The translations under genes were made by a program, and so were the position numbers. Below the pieces are notes generated by a model that was not told the origin of the DNA, did not search any database, and saw nothing but the letters and a program-made list of their open reading frames with translations. From Lunularia cruciata (Eukaryota; Streptophyta; Marchantiopsida; Lunulariales; Lunulariaceae): a stretch of DNA of 64,000 nt. Location of the stretch: the NCBI GenBank assembly GCA_948567375.1, contig OX419758.1, forward strand, positions 60,765,001-60,829,000. Direction: 5' to 3'. Shown one piece after another: positions 44,432-57,330 of this stretch (position 1 is its first letter; the number at the start of each line of letters is the position of its first letter).

Positions 44432-45900
44432 GAACTGCCTCTATATGTCATAAGGACAGCGACTGTCTGTAAGACCGATAGATGTTTCATGGGTCTAATA
44501 AGAGAAGTCCAGAGTGCACAACTTGATGGACAAATTCTTGAGAAATTGAAGGCTGTGGTGAATGAATTTCAAGATGTCTTTCTCAATGATCTACCCTCAG
44601 GATTACCACCAAAAAGGAGAGTAAATCATAAAATTGAGACACTCCAGGGGAAGACACCTCCTTGTAAGGCCCCATATTGCCTATCACCTCATGAGTTGGA
44701 GGAGTGTAAGACTCAAATTGAGGAGATGTTGCAAAAGGGGTTCATCTAACCTATCTTATCACCATATGGGGCTCCTATCTTGTTTGTGAAGAAGAAGGAT
44801 GGTACAATGCGCATGTGCATTGACTATCAAGGTCTCAATCAGCAAATAGTGAAGAACAAATACCCCTTACCTCGCATGGATGACCTGTTTGATCAACTCT
44901 ATGGAGCAAGATACTTCACCAAATTGGACTTGTGGAGCGGTTACAATCAAATCCAAATTGTAGAGGAGGATCTGTACAAAATTGCCTTTCAAACCAGGTA
45001 TGGCCACTTTGAGTATCTTGTGATGCCTTTTGGCCTCACCAATGCACTTGCCACTTTCATGAGTCTAATGAATGACATATTTTGTCCATACTTGGATAAG
45101 TCTATTATCGTCTTCTTGGATGATATTTTAATATATAGTAGCACAATGACAGAATACAAACAACATCTACAAGAGGTCCTCCAGATTCTAAGACAGAATT
45201 GATTGAATGCCAAAATCTCAAAGTGCAAGTTTGGCAAGTCTGAAGTAGACTACTTGGGGCATAGAGTAAGTGCAGAGGGCATTCAAGTATTGATGGATAA
45301 AATAGAGTTCATTCAAAAATGGAGTGCCCCAGAAGATCAGACTCAACTTAAGAGCTTCTTGGGGTTGACGGGATTCTATTGTAGATTTGTCAAGGACTTC
45401 TCCAAGGTTGCACAGCCTTTAACAGCACTACTTGGCAAGGGGAAGAAGTGGACATGGAGAACCGCACAAGAGTTGGCCTTTCAAGAATTGAAAGCCGCCT
45501 TGCTACATGCACCAATCTTGAAGTGGTATGATCCAAAACGTCTAATCAAGTTGGCTATAGATGCATCAAGCGTAGCAATAGGAGCAGTCCTACAACAAGA
45601 GTGGCATGATGGATGGCATCCATTGCATATTTCTCTCAAAAGTTGTTACCGGTAGAGCGCAACTACCACACCAGAATGAGAAGAGTTGGCCATCATTCTG
45701 GCAACCAAGCATTGGAAGCATTATCTGGGCAAGAAGGCATTTGTAGTAGAGACAGACCACAAACCTCTAGTCTACCTCAAGATGCAAAAGGATCTATCTT
45801 GTCACCAGATTTGGTGGGCAGAGTGGCAATAATGCTTCAACATGACAATCACCTACGTGGAAGGTAAGAAGCAACTTGCAGATGCATTCACCCATATGCC
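44432..45900 (+). pseudogene. Element 2 reverse transcriptase and RNase H
   Basis: From 44489: VHSAQLDGQ-like start, [80 protein letters not shown] and [13 protein letters not shown]. The RT palm is well conserved. Stops occur at 44747 and 45200. Then LGHRVSAEGIQ, SFLGLTGFYCRFVKDFSK and the RNase H block LAIDASSVAIGAVLQQEW (45203-45655) follow, with a frameshift at about 45640 before TDHKPL-type sequence near 45750. Confidence 0.88.
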
Positions 45901-47362
45901 AATGGCAAACAACTTGGTGGTAGAGGTTAAGATTAACCTTGAATTCTGGCTGCTACAAAAATGATCCATAGATTGTAGAAGCACAATCATCCAAAGGCAT
46001 CACCAACACCCAAAGGACTCACCTTTCATGATGGTAGATTATGGATCCCAAATGTCCCAGAATTACACACCATCATTCTAGCGGAATGTCATGATTTTGA
46101 AGTCATGTTAGAGTGGACAAGACCTTGAATGCAGTCTAGTGTCATTACTATTGGCCCAAGATGAGCAACAATGTGATGGACTATGTGCACAACTGCTTAC
46201 TTTGTCAACAGAACAAAGCTTCTAATCAAGCTCCTACAGGGCTCTTTCAACCTCTCCCCACTCCTACCCAACATTGGACAAGTGAGTATGGATCTTGTCT
46301 GTGAATTACCCAAGACCACCTTAGGGTTTGACTCCATTGTGGTCTTTGTGGTCCGGCTCAGCAAAATGATTCATGTACGCCCTACCACCAAGGATGTGAT
46401 CGCTCTACAACTAGCTCAATTATACTTAGATACAGTCTTCTCTCACCATGGCTTGTCTAGAGTACTTATCACCGATAGAGGCACTCAATTCACCAGTTTG
46501 TTTTGGTGAACACTCTTTGGTTTCTTCAAAACCAAGTTGGTTATGTCCACAACTTACCACCCACAAAAGAATGGCCAAACAGAGTGGGCTAATTGCACAA
46601 TTGAAGACATGTTATGCGACTTCACCTTAGAAGAGCAAGAGAGGTGGGACACCCTACTCCCGTTGGTGGAATTTGCTTACAATAATTCAGTGAATGTATC
46701 CACCCAGGTCACTCAGTTCTTCCTCATGTATGGTGAGCATCCTTTCACACCATCTAGCTTGATGAAGATCCATCTAGTGGCTACTAAGGTCAATGCGGTC
46801 AACACATTTGTTTTTAGAATCCAACAAGGTGTGGAGAGCACCAAGTACAGATTACAGATTGTGCAAAATTGATAGAGGCAATATGTTGATGCACACCATA
46901 GGCACATGGAGTTCAATTTTGGGGATCAAGTATGGCTATCAAAAACCAACATCACATTAGTTGGATCTCGTAAGCTCAGACCTCATTTTATTTGGCCTTT
47001 CTCGATTCTTCGTCGTATTGGCGCTGTGGCCTATCACCTTGAGCTACCACCACACATGAAGATCCATCCAGTGTCCCATGTTTCACTACTATGCATAAAT
47101 TCTCCCCGATTAGGCCAGGGTCATTCCACACAAGATATTCAACCTTGTCCGACACTCATTGATGGCACAAAAGAATATGAAGTGGAGCATATTCTCCAAA
47201 AACGCATGTGTCGTACTCACTATCTATGGGTGGACTATCTAGTATAGTGGAAAGGTTATCCCCTCCATGAAGCAACCTAGGAGCTCGCTGCCAATTTGAC
47301 ACATGCATTGGTGTTGGTGCAAGCATTTGAGCAACAATTGCACAATGAGGACATTGCTCCTT
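45901..47362 (+). pseudogene. Element 2 integrase and chromodomain
   Basis: The zinc finger is decayed near 46090-46210 (CHDFEV.., LLCQQNKASNQAP). The core shows MDLVCELPKTTLGFDSIVVF, HHGLSRVLITDRGTQF and STTYHPQKNGQTEWANCT. The frames 46537-46872 and 46906-47247 give EFAYNNSVNVST, HFIWPFSILRRIGAVAYHLE and HPVSHVSLL. The chromodomain EYEVEHILQKRM..YLWVDYLV*WKGYPLHEAT lies at 47175-47280. Element 3 is interrupted at the position equivalent to 46588-46595. Confidence 0.85.
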
Positions 47363-47377
47363 AAAAGGAAGGAGGTC
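47363..47377 (+). other. polypurine tract of Element 2
   Basis: AAAAGGAAGGAGGTC directly precedes the 3' LTR, as expected for the plus-strand primer. Confidence 0.8.
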
Positions 47378-48116
47378 TATAATACCAAGAGCTAGCCATA
47401 TGATCTAGATGTGAAATTTGGTTTGGTAACATCTAGAATGATGTTATACATGATGGTCAAAATAGATCAGATAGAAGTATCACCAAAAGAGTACTTCTAC
47501 TAATAGGGTAGAAACCAAAATAGACTTGAGAACCTTAGAACCAATAATTAGACATATGATTTAAAGGTGAGAATTGGTTTGGTAACATCTGGATGGATGT
47601 TACACATGATGGAAAAAATTATTAGAAAAAGGTATCACCAAAAGAGGACTTCTACTAATAGAGTAAGAATCAAAATATGCTTGAAATATTTGAAGGCAAT
47701 TTTGGAGGCCAAAACGGATGAATTAGGCATCAAATATGTGCAATTCCCCCTCCCCCAAAAAGGGAAATGTTGGCCTTCCCTCTCCCCTAGTTTGTCTTGT
47801 CGAGAGCTTTCCAACAGATTTGTAATCCTTGATTTTGAGACTCCTACAAGAAGATTCGCTAAAAGAGTTCCCTCCTGTCAAAGCTTGTTTGACCAACCAG
47901 ATAGGACCTAGATCAACATGTCACCCATCCAAGTAAGTAATCCAAGGGTAGAGCTTGCTGACATGTCACCTATCTGTGTGCCTTATCCTATGGTGGAGCT
48001 ACCTTGGAGGAGATCCTCTTTGTCTATATAATAAAGAGAAGGTGCTCCTTTGGAGCACCAAATGTTTGAGTGTGAGATTTTTGTTTTCTCTCTTCTCTTG
48101 TCCTTGGAGTATTACA
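47378..48116 (+). repeat. 3' LTR of Element 2
   Basis: It starts TATAATACCAAGAGC and ends GGAGTATTACA. It is collinear with the 5' LTR, including the doubled ~156-bp unit and the TATA region near 48028. Confidence 0.92.
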
Positions 48117-48830
48117 TTAACCCACTTTTTTTGTCCATCAATCTATGAATGGTAAACTATGGACATGGCCAATTTGGTTTTGAAGAACCCAAAGAGTGTT
48201 CTCCAAAACAAACTAGTGAATTGAGTGCCTCTATTGGTAATGAGCACTCGAGACAAGCCATGGTGAGAAAAGACATGCACCTAAGTACAATTGAGCTAGT
48301 TGTGGAGATATCACATCCTTGGTGGTAGAATGCACGTGAATCATTTTTCTAAGTCGGTTGACAAAGACTACTATGAAGTCAAACCTTAAGGTGATCATGG
48401 GCTATTCACAAACTTGATCCATGCTTACTTGTTCCCAACATTGTGTAGGAGTGGGGAGGGGTTGAAGGAGTCTTGTGGGAGCTTGATTAGAAGCTTTATT
48501 TTGTTGACAAAGTAGGCATCTCCAAACATACTCCATCACATCATTGCTCATCTTGGGCCAATGGTAATGTCGTATGACTTCATCCAAGGTCTTGTCCACT
48601 CCAACGTGACCTATAATGGCAAAATCATGACATTTTGCTAGAATGGTGGTTCTTATGTCTATGACATCCGAGATCCTATAACTTGCCACCATAAAAGGTG
48701 AGCCCTTGGGTGTTGGTGATACCTTTGGATGATTGAGCTCTTGCAATCTATGGATCAGTTTTTGTAATAACAAGCATCCTTGGTTAAAATTCTGGGTTGA
48801 TCTTGACCTCTACCACCAAATTTTTTTCCT
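48117..48830 (-). pseudogene. Element 3 integrase N-terminal part
   Basis: The 123-codon minus-strand frame 48773-48402 contains the HHCC finger (AKCHDFAIIGHVGVDKTL, then CLLCQQNKASNQAP) and the start of the core (MDQVCE). Broken continuation to 48117 covers the segment up to the GQTEW position, where Element 2 enters. Confidence 0.85.
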
Positions 48831-50300
48831 GTTGACATTTGGATGAATGCATCTGCAAGTTGCCTCTTGTCTTCCACATATGTGATTGTCATGTTGAACC
48901 ATGGTCTCTACTTTGCCTACCAAATCTATTGATGAGATAGATCTTTTTATGTCTTGAGGTAGACTAGAGGTTTGTAGTTTATCTCCACTACAAATGCCTC
49001 CTCACCAAGATAGTGCTTCCAATGCTTGGTTGCTAAGGACAATGGATAGCTCTTCTTGTTTGGTCATGTGATAGTTGCGTTATGGTGATAATAACTTTCA
49101 AAAGAAATATGCAACTAGGTACCATCCATCATGCCATTCTTGTTTTAGGATTGCTCCTATTGCTATGCTTGATGCATCTACAGCAAACTTAATCAAACAT
49201 TTTGGGTCATACCATTTCAAGATTGGTGCATTTAATATTGTGTCTTTCAATTCCTTAAAGGCCAATTTTTGTGCAATTCTCCACATTCACTTCTTCCCCT
49301 TGCCAAGTAGTGTTGTTAGAGGCTCTATAACCTTGGAGAAATCCTTGACAAATTGACAATAGAACCTTGTCAATCCCAAGAAGCTCTTGAGTTGAGTTTG
49401 ATCTTTTCAAGCACTCTATTTTTTAATGACCTTTATTTTGTTTTTTAATACTTGGATAACTTCCACACTTACTCTATGCTCCAAGTAGTTTACTTTTGAC
49501 TTGCCAAACTCACACTTTGAGATTTTGGCATACAATTTATTTGATTGTAGAATTTGGAGGACTTCCTAAAAATATTGATTGTGTTTTATCATCATCCTAC
49601 TATAGATTAAGATGTCATCTACAAAGATGATAATAGATTTATCCAAGTATGGACAAAATATGTCACTTATCAAACTCATGAAAGTAGTTGGTATATTGGT
49701 GAGGCCAAACGACATCACCAAATACTCAAAGTAGCTATACCATACCATACCATACTAAAAGAAATTTTGTGTATGTCTTCCTTTGCAACCTAAATTTGGT
49801 TGTAACCGCTCCGTAGATCAAGTTTGGTGGAGTGTTTTGCCCAATTGAGTTGATCAAACAAGTCATCCATGTGGGGTAAAGGGTATTTGTTCTTCATAGT
49901 TTGTTGGTTTAAGCCTTGATAGTCAATGCACATACAAATTGTATTGTCCTTCTTCACAAATAAGACAAGAGCTCTATATGGTGATACATTGGGTTGGATA
50001 AACCCTTTTTGTAACATATCCTTGATTTGAGCCTTACATTCCTCCAAATCATGAGGTGATAGATGATATGGGGCCTTACAAGGAGGTGTCTTCTTCAAAA
50101 ATATCTCAATTTTATGAGCTACTCTTCTTTTTGGTAGTAAGGGTAGATCAGCCGAGAAGACATCTTGAAACTCATTGACCACATCGTTCAATTTCTCAAG
50201 AATTTTTCCATCGAGTTGTGCACTATGTACTTCTCTTATTATACCCATGAAACATCTATCTATCTTACAAATAGCTATTGCACTTATGACATGAGAAGAG
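48831..50300 (-). pseudogene. Element 3 reverse transcriptase and RNase H
   Basis: The minus frame 50248-49790 has [37 protein letters not shown] and [20 protein letters not shown]. 49748-49566 has MSFGLTNIPTTFM and IIIFVDDILIYS (FVDD). 49286-49098 has LKFAVDASSIAIGAILKQEW of RNase H. Stops and small indels separate the blocks. The identity to Element 2 is high, so the two are one family at different ages. Confidence 0.85.
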
Positions 50301-50670
50301 GCAATTCTTGCATGTGTGATTTTTCTTTAACCCCAATGATCTTCCATTGGCAATTTTTCACTACTTTCTCCCTCCAATTGACCATAGAGTTGTGATGCTT
50401 CATCTATTGTATGCCTAAGATAATGGGCTAAGTATCACTTGCCACTCAATTGCTTCTTGATACTCTCCTATAGAGAGTGATACCTTTCTAAGTAGTGAAT
50501 TAATCCTATTTATATGCCCATTAAGTAGCTCTATTTTTTCATTCTCATCCTTCTTTAAATCCATCTGTAATCTTATTACAATAAAGCAAGACAAGAAATT
50601 CTTTATTACTCCAAGGTCTATCAATCTCTCACTTGATTATCTTTTAGAACTCCATTCACAACAATCAGTT
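50301..50670 (-). pseudogene. Element 3 protease
   Basis: Minus frame 50624-50415 begins MIDLGVIKNFLSC, matching the Element 2 protease with the catalytic triad altered (D-L-G). The distal motif region downstream is degenerate. Confidence 0.7.
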
Positions 50671-51959
50671 GTAAGTTTGCCTTCCTTTTACATACTCATC
50701 TTCTTCCTTCCCTTGCTTTTTTGCTTCTCCATTGAGCTAGTAAGGACACGAGGTACATTTATTGGTGATCTTTGCTTTCCAATGTTATTTCTGCATCCTC
50801 TTTTTCAATTCATCTTTTCATGTTATTCAAAGGTTGCTTGTATGGAGACCAAGGGCCTCTAAGGAGATGAGCATGACCATTGACGGCTATGTATCCAACT
50901 CAATCAAAATAGTGACAAAAATGTTGTTTTTCTTGAGTCCCTTCTCCTCGTGGGACTCCATCTCTCCTTTCTTCTCCCCATCCCCGTTCTCCTTGGAGTG
51001 GTTGTGCCCCAAGAAGAAACTTTGCTTTTTGGTATTGAAACCAAATTTTGCCTAATTCTATAAGAAATGGTCCACCAAAATGAAGTGTTTCAACCCAATA
51101 ATGTTGAGTCAAGACTACACCTTCACCTCCGCCAAGTACAACTACTATTCTCTAAGTGTAAGCAATGGCTTCAAAAATAGTGCAAGGATTTTGTACCATT
51201 ACTTCTTGGCAAATTTTCTCTTTTAATCCTTGTTTGAAATTACCCAAAGCTTCTACTAGACTCATGTCAATTATTGCAACTTTTAGATCAAGACATGCAT
51301 CCACATACTCTTGTATATTGTTCTTCTGCTTCAACTCCTACAATCGGGTTTGGGCCATCTGCACAAAATCCAAAGATTGGAAGTTCTTTAATAGCCCTTC
51401 CTACATTGCCATTCAAGTGACCTCTCTTCCTTCTACCGATATTGCTCGTTCCTAAGCATTATACCATGTGAGGGTTTCATTAGTCAAGAATTCACATGCA
51501 AACATATATGCAAAATGATTGGTGATCTTTGTTGTGAATAATCAAAAATATCAATTCATTCTTGAAATCTAGCTCTCCATCACTCCCATGTAACATTGCT
51601 CCTTGTAAGGCTCAATATTGCATGTCTTCTTCATATGTAGCAACAATGTGACTTCATTGTTGACGGAGATTGGTGTCATTAGCATGAGTGACTCTCCAAG
51701 TACTTCAGCCGCTAGTATTGGGTTTTGAAATGGTTATCCTTCTTGCATTGCCTGGTCATTCTAAAAGGTATGTACTTGACTTTCCAATGCCTCTATGGTC
51801 ATCTTGATCTCTTGAAACTCATTCAACATCCCTCGCATTCCTTGCATCAAATCTTATAATTGTGGTTCTATGATCCCTACACACAACAATGCTAAAATGT
51901 TACTTTCAACTTTAATAGAGGGTTAATATGTTCACTCGGGAGGAAGCATGGACTATTGG
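50671..51959 (-). pseudogene. Element 3 gag
   Basis: The core is seen in the minus frame 51334-51152 (IQEYVDACLDLKVAIIDMS, LGNFKQGLKEKICQEVM). A degenerate knuckle region lies near 50900. The rest is broken by stops and A/T-run indels. Confidence 0.7.
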
Positions 51960-52290
51960 GACTTTAGAGGCTATCACTTGTTGATAATATATTCCTCACC
52001 AAAATTGCAGACTACAAAATCCCTAAACATCACTTTCAATCTAACCACATAACAAATTTCTACTTGAGTGTTGAAAGGAAGTGGATTTGGTGTATTCAAA
52101 TCCATCACAATAAAATGTAAATTGTCAAATCCCACTCTCTATTGTAGATCACAATAGGTAGAATCACCGGGTTTGGTGAATTCATCATTATATCCATGAA
52201 CTCTACTCCAAAATGGTAAACAAGATATACTCTCACTTGCTCTTGTTGGATATACATAATATTGATTGGAATGGATTAAAGAATAGAAAG
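51960..52290 (-). pseudogene. Element 3 leader ORFs D1 and D2, overlapping
   Basis: D1 (from about 52275 down) shows VYLVYHFGVEFMDIM and NPVILPIVIYNREWDLTIY. Its TGA overlaps the D2 ATG in the pentamer TGATG (52107-52103). D2 shows MDLNTPNPLPFNTQVEICYV and DFVVCNFGEEY. This intact adjacency proves that the 32627-36395 unit in Element 2 is an insertion. Confidence 0.65.
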
Positions 52291-52466
52291 CATGGTGCAA
52301 GAAATTATCTTCCAAGAGCCTCTGTCCCATTATCTCTCTAAAACACTCCTAATCTATCAATTTCACTATGGTTTTTTTCCTCAAAAATTACTCAATCTCA
52401 ATAGCCCATGTTCCTCCAAGATGGGTGATCCACTCTCTTGGATTGCAAAACTTGCTTTGATACCAT

Positions 52467-53065
52467 TGCAATGTTCTAAGGACATGAGAACTCTTAAAAG
52501 AAAACCTAGAAGAAGAAACACAAAGCTTCACATTCAAAACTCTGATACCTCAAAGGAGCACCTTGTCTTTATTTATAGCAAAGAGGATTTCCTCAAAGGA
52601 AGCTCCACCCTTGGATCAAATACATGGATTGGTGACATGTCAGCAAGCTCTACCCTTAGATTAGTTGCATGCATGGGTGACATGTCGGTTCTAGTACTAT
52701 CTAGTTGGTCAAACAAGCTTTGACCAAAGGGAATCTTTAGAGAATCTTCTTGAGGAATCTCATAATCGCATGGGTGACATAACATTGAAAAGCGCTCAAT
52801 GAGACAAAAAAGAGGGGATGGAAGGCCAGCCTTTACTCTTCTCAAAGATAGCATTTGCACATTTTTTAGGCTTAATTCATCAGTTTAGGCTTACAAAATT
52901 AGCTTTGAAGTCTATAGGCTATTTTTGGCTTCTACTCTATTAGTAGAAGTACTGTTTTGGTGAAACCTCTATCTTATCTACTGAGTCCATTATATATAAA
53001 ATCCTTCTATATGTTACCAAGCCAATTTTCACCTCTAGATAATATGTCTAGCTATTGGTATTACA
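52467..53065 (-). repeat. 5' LTR of Element 3
   Basis: On the minus strand it starts TGTAATACCAATAGCTAGAC and ends AGAACATTGCA, followed by a PBS-like TGGTATCAAAGC. It is homologous to the Element 2 LTR but has a single copy of the ~156-bp unit, giving 599 bp instead of ~738. Confidence 0.88.
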
Positions 53066-56000
53066 AAACTACTCCAAAAAGAAGTTAGTGTCACACATTG
53101 TGTCATATTATAGCAAAGAGAAATTAAAACCACTCTCACAAAAGGTCTATTCCAAATGGCACTCCTGAAGTTCAAGTGGTCATAAGGCTGTTTCTCTCAT
53201 GGTCACCTATGCTCTACATACTACAACTCTTGTGATAACATTCTACCTTCCCTTGAAGGCGTCACCCCCAATGACATTGCAAGTTTGTGACATGCTAGAC
53301 TCTTTAATATGTGTGGTACTTCACCATACTCTAGAACCTTTATGACCCTTCAACATACCCCCCAAGCCTTTGGAGCCCTAAGGATCCAACACCCTAATGA
53401 AGCTTGAATGCACTCACGTATTCTAGCACTTGTGCTCCTACTTTGAATTCCTCACCATTACTCAAATCAAATAGTCACAAATCATACATAGCATTAATGG
53501 AAATTTTTTAAGGATCTTAGAGATCCCCACACATCTTCTTCAATGATAGAACTCAACTCATGGACACAAAGATATTTAGATTGAGCATACATGAAATTGG
53601 ATAGAAAAGATGGATTTCCTAACTTGGATTACTTTAGGAGTAAATCCCTTATACATCATACTACACAATGATGAGGTAAATCTAATTGACTTGTGCTACT
53701 AAAATCCCTTGATTAACTCTACCTTATTAGTACTAAGCTTAATGTAATTGTCTTATCTACTTAATTAACTTTATGATGACATTGCATGCATAGCAATGCT
53801 CCTATTATACACTCTATGTACTCTATGTGTAGCAATGCTCCTATTATACACTCCCAAGAGAATGATCTTGATGGATTATCTCCTGCAAAAGTATGTCTAC
53901 TATACACAAGCAGTACTACACCAAAGGTCTATACAAATGACCAACACAAAGGTATTACCAACATGTTCTTTATACATATAATTAAAATATATACATATGC
54001 TTAATTTGATGAGCTACCTTCACTTCTACATATGAAAATTACCCTATCTATTTGATTTGCAATATCTATGACTTCCTTCTACATGAGGCTAACACATCTT
54101 TGAATTTAGTGTTTATATGCTTCCTAAGCCGCTCTACTAACTATTTTAATTTTTCATTGAAGTGCATCTTTGCTTCCAACACATAGATCTCTAACTTCAA
54201 TTACCATATCTTTGTTTGGTTAGTTTGTGTCAAGACCAACTTATGGACATGTGTGATGGTTTTGGGTGCTACTTCCTTGATGATTGTTGAGGATCCATAT
54301 CCTCTTTGCTTCTAGGGTCTCTTGAATAGATGTCAATTTTTGATCTCTTATTGCAATTGTACATGATGGATTTGTTCACAATCCTTTTGCTCCTTGGACA
54401 TTTTGGTGAATTACATGATTCAATGCTCAGCTATTTCCCTAAATGCTTGATGTGTCATTGTAGCTTGTGTGGTCTAAATTCATACCTTGATCACTTCCTC
54501 CTTCATTGTGGCAATTTTTGCATTTTGCACTCACATCTATTCTTCTTATGCCTTCTTGAAATCCACAAATACTTGATTTTTCTGGTTGGCTACTATCTTC
54601 ATCACACTGAACTTGGCTTTTGCTAATTGCAACTTAGTCTTGTGCCTTGTCTAACATTTGTTCTTGTCTTTCTTCCATTGGTTATCAATAGTAGACCAGT
54701 AGATAGACTCCTCCTTCTTTTGTAACTCCTTCTCCTTGGCCACAAGTTCCTTCTCCAACTCATGGACTCTCTATGTTATGTTTGGTTCTTCAATGCGGCC
54801 ACTTTTTATTTTGAATTGTTTCTTTGTGGGCTTGTGATAGTCTATTCTAGGCCTCCACATCCTTTTATTTCAAATTTTGTACTACTTGGTGCAAAAATTC
54901 TACCATTGTCTTTGGATTGTTGAGGAGGAGCTCATAGTAGAAAGGAATAACATCCTCTATCACTTCAAAGGCAGGTCCTAGCTTGTGCATAATCCACCAT
55001 GACATTTGTACTCTATCCTTGATGGCTTGGTGGCTCTTCCTCTTCATGTGCTGGTAGTGTTAACATCAAAGGTGTCGTTTTAGTTGGTATGATGCTCTTG
55101 TCACTAGCCCTATACACAATCTCTACTTCCATATCATGAATGATTGGGGTAATCCTCTCTTCTAGCACCTCTTTAGAGCGGAATACTACTTTTGTGCCAA
55201 GATCCGCAACTCTCCTCTATCATCACTTAGATAGAGTCTTCATATTTTATATGTAGCACTTTCTCCAACAAGAGCTTTCTCTCATTCTTGGACTTCTTCT
55301 CATTCCTTGTGAGATTTTTTGTAGATGTGATCCCTTTGGATCTCAAAGCCATAAGTCTCATGTTTGTGTGTACATTGGTGTTGGTTTGGCTCTAGTCTTG
55401 ATGTCCTAAAATATCTACTTATGCCTAAAATCCAATTTTCTTGGAATGTGTCCTTACCACACCTCCTCAATTATACAACTGTGATGTCTTTTGATTCTAG
55501 AGCTAAAGCCATTTCCTTATCTGAAATTGGATTTTCTTCATGTTGCTTTCCTCTTACTTTTATGATGGGTGCAGATTGTACCTCCTTCAGTTATCCCTTG
55601 TCTCCGCCATCTTTGTCTAAAGATAGTTCAATTTTGGAGAAGGATGGTGATCTTTGTGGTGGTGGTGGTGATGATTCATAATCTGGTACTTGTCTACCTC
55701 CTTCTTCTTCCCTACCCTTCTTTTGGTTGTTGGTATTTTTGGAAGAAACCTCTACTCCATAGTCTCCATTATTGTTGCTCCTTGATTCCTCATCATCCTC
55801 TTCATTGGAGCCACTATCTCCCAATGAATCTTCCACTACCTGTAGGCTCCACTACCTATGGCACTTAGCAATTGGTGCATCTATTTGTACTACTGGTGTC
55901 TATTGTTTCCTTTTGTTGAAGTTCAAGTCAGCAAGGTTTGGAATCTTGAACCCACTTTCTTGTTTCTCTGAACTTCAGCATTGCTTCCTTGTACTTCTTG

Positions 56001-56330
56001 ATCTCATCTACACACTCCATCTTGGTTGGTAATACATCATTGGATATTTGTGAGCCAAGAACATCTTGTTTCCTTCCTTCCTCAATAATTTTCATACCTA
56101 AGTAGAAATGAATGATGAATGGAGAGAGGAAGATGGTACTTCTTTTTGCCACAAACACTTTATAAAATCCTTGACTCATTGGTAGAACATCTTTGCCCAA
56201 TCCATGGGATGTCTTTTGTGCAACACTTAGAAAAAGGTGGCTTAGCCATTGTTTACATTTGTCATTTATGGCACACAAAATAGCTTCAAAATTGATGTTA
56301 TCACAATTCACTTTGCAAGATCATTGTTGT
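53066..56330 (-). pseudogene. family F copy F4: tail, coiled coil, N-terminal domain
   Basis: 53066 to about 54010 matches the tail at 56500-57260 (for example GGATCCAACA, AATGAAGCTTGAATGC / AATCAAGCTTGAATGC). 54100-55060 on the minus strand is a broken coiled coil (frame 55047-54865: RKSHQAIKDRVQMSWWIMHK). 55060-55840 gives acidic low-complexity sequence (SNEEDDEESRSNNN). The 127-codon minus frame 56311-55928 contains the conserved block LGKDVLPMSQGFYKVFVAK and FLSPFIIHFYLGMKI. The left end abuts the Element 3 LTR. The function is unknown. Confidence 0.5.
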
Positions 56331-57330
56331 TGTGACAACCCAATGTCAACATACTAATAGGATAATTGGTAAGAGCAGGTCATTCCTACAAAGATACAGT
56401 TTGGAAATGGCTAGTAGTGAAAGAAAGTGTCACTTTATCACAATTTATCTATTATTGCATCTTTATCCTCTTGGGTAGGAACTATACCTAGAAGAGTGTA
56501 ATGCAACCCACAATAGCATATTATAGAAAACTAAAATAATCAACTCACTTCCACAAAAGATATACCACTAAGATGCTCCTAAAGGTGATATTCAGTTTGT
56601 TCTGATGGCCAATGGCCCCAAAGGTCTCTCCCTCACAATTACATATGTCATATATACCACAAATCTAACAAAAATATTCTATCCTTCCTAGAAGGCATTC
56701 GCACTACTATGTTGTAGGTTTGTGATACACTAGTTTTTTTTTATTTGTTGTACTTCATGATACTCAAAGCCATCATGGTTATTCAATGCATCACCCCAAT
56801 TCTTTTGAACCACCAAGGATCCAACATCTTAATCAAGCTTGAATGCCCATCTGCACTCCAACACTTTTGTTCATACTTAGAGCTCCTCACCACTACTCAA
56901 TCCAATTATCATGAAACATGCACAACACTAACATTAATACACTTAAGGTCTTGGAAGTCACTATTCATCATCCTCAAAATAGAACCCAGCTCATGTACAC
57001 ACAAGCAAAATATTATGCATATACAATTTGGATAGAAAATGTGTGATTAGGAATTCCAAAATTGAACCTATATTATGTTGGAGTGACTCATCTTATACTT
57101 TCTACTACAAAAAAAATGGGGCACATCCATAGTTTTGTGATGCCATGATCCCATGAGTAACTCTAAGCTAATTAGAGTTAGTCTTAATGTACCTACCTTG
57201 TTGGACTAATTAATTGCTATGACAGTGCAATCTATAATAGAAATTTTGCTCTACATTCTACCAGTCACAAATCTCCACCTAAGCATAAGAAAATGGTCTT
57301 GATGACATGGCACTACAAAAATGTATATTA

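Larger units (their letters stand above)
31539..48116 (+). mobile_element. Element 2: Ty3/gypsy chromovirus relic (plus) with three internal insertions
   Basis: It is bounded by 737-bp and 739-bp LTRs, with a PBS (32277) and polypurine tract (47363-47377). Coding order is leader D1, leader D2, gag with a CCHC knuckle, protease, RT, RNase H, integrase and chromodomain. Three insertions split it: a 3.77-kb family F unit between D1 and D2, Element 1 within the protease N-terminus, and a ~690-bp probable solo LTR between protease and RT. Removing them leaves an element of about 6.5 kb. It sits in the integrase of Element 3. Confidence 0.85.
30497..53065 (-). mobile_element. Element 3: Ty3/gypsy chromovirus relic (minus), host of nested insertions
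   Basis: On the minus strand the order is 5' LTR (53065-52467), tRNA-primer site, two small leader ORFs, gag, protease, RT, RNase H and the integrase zinc finger. Element 2 (31539-48116) is inserted at that point. The rest of the integrase (31538-31016) and a truncated 3' LTR (31015-30497) follow. This is the gag-PR-RT-RH-IN order of Ty3/gypsy. Its coding sequence is close to Element 2 throughout. All frames carry multiple lesions. No target duplication is apparent at the outer ends (ATGAT versus AAAAC), and family F sequence on the two sides does not rejoin, suggesting recombination after insertion. Confidence 0.8.

Noticed and set aside
53066-57330. LTR pair (tail of F4 and tail of F5) enclosing a coding LTR retrotransposon
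   Set aside because: The two tails are direct repeats, but the discrete unit at 32627-36395 has only one tail, so tandem family F copies explain the arrangement better.
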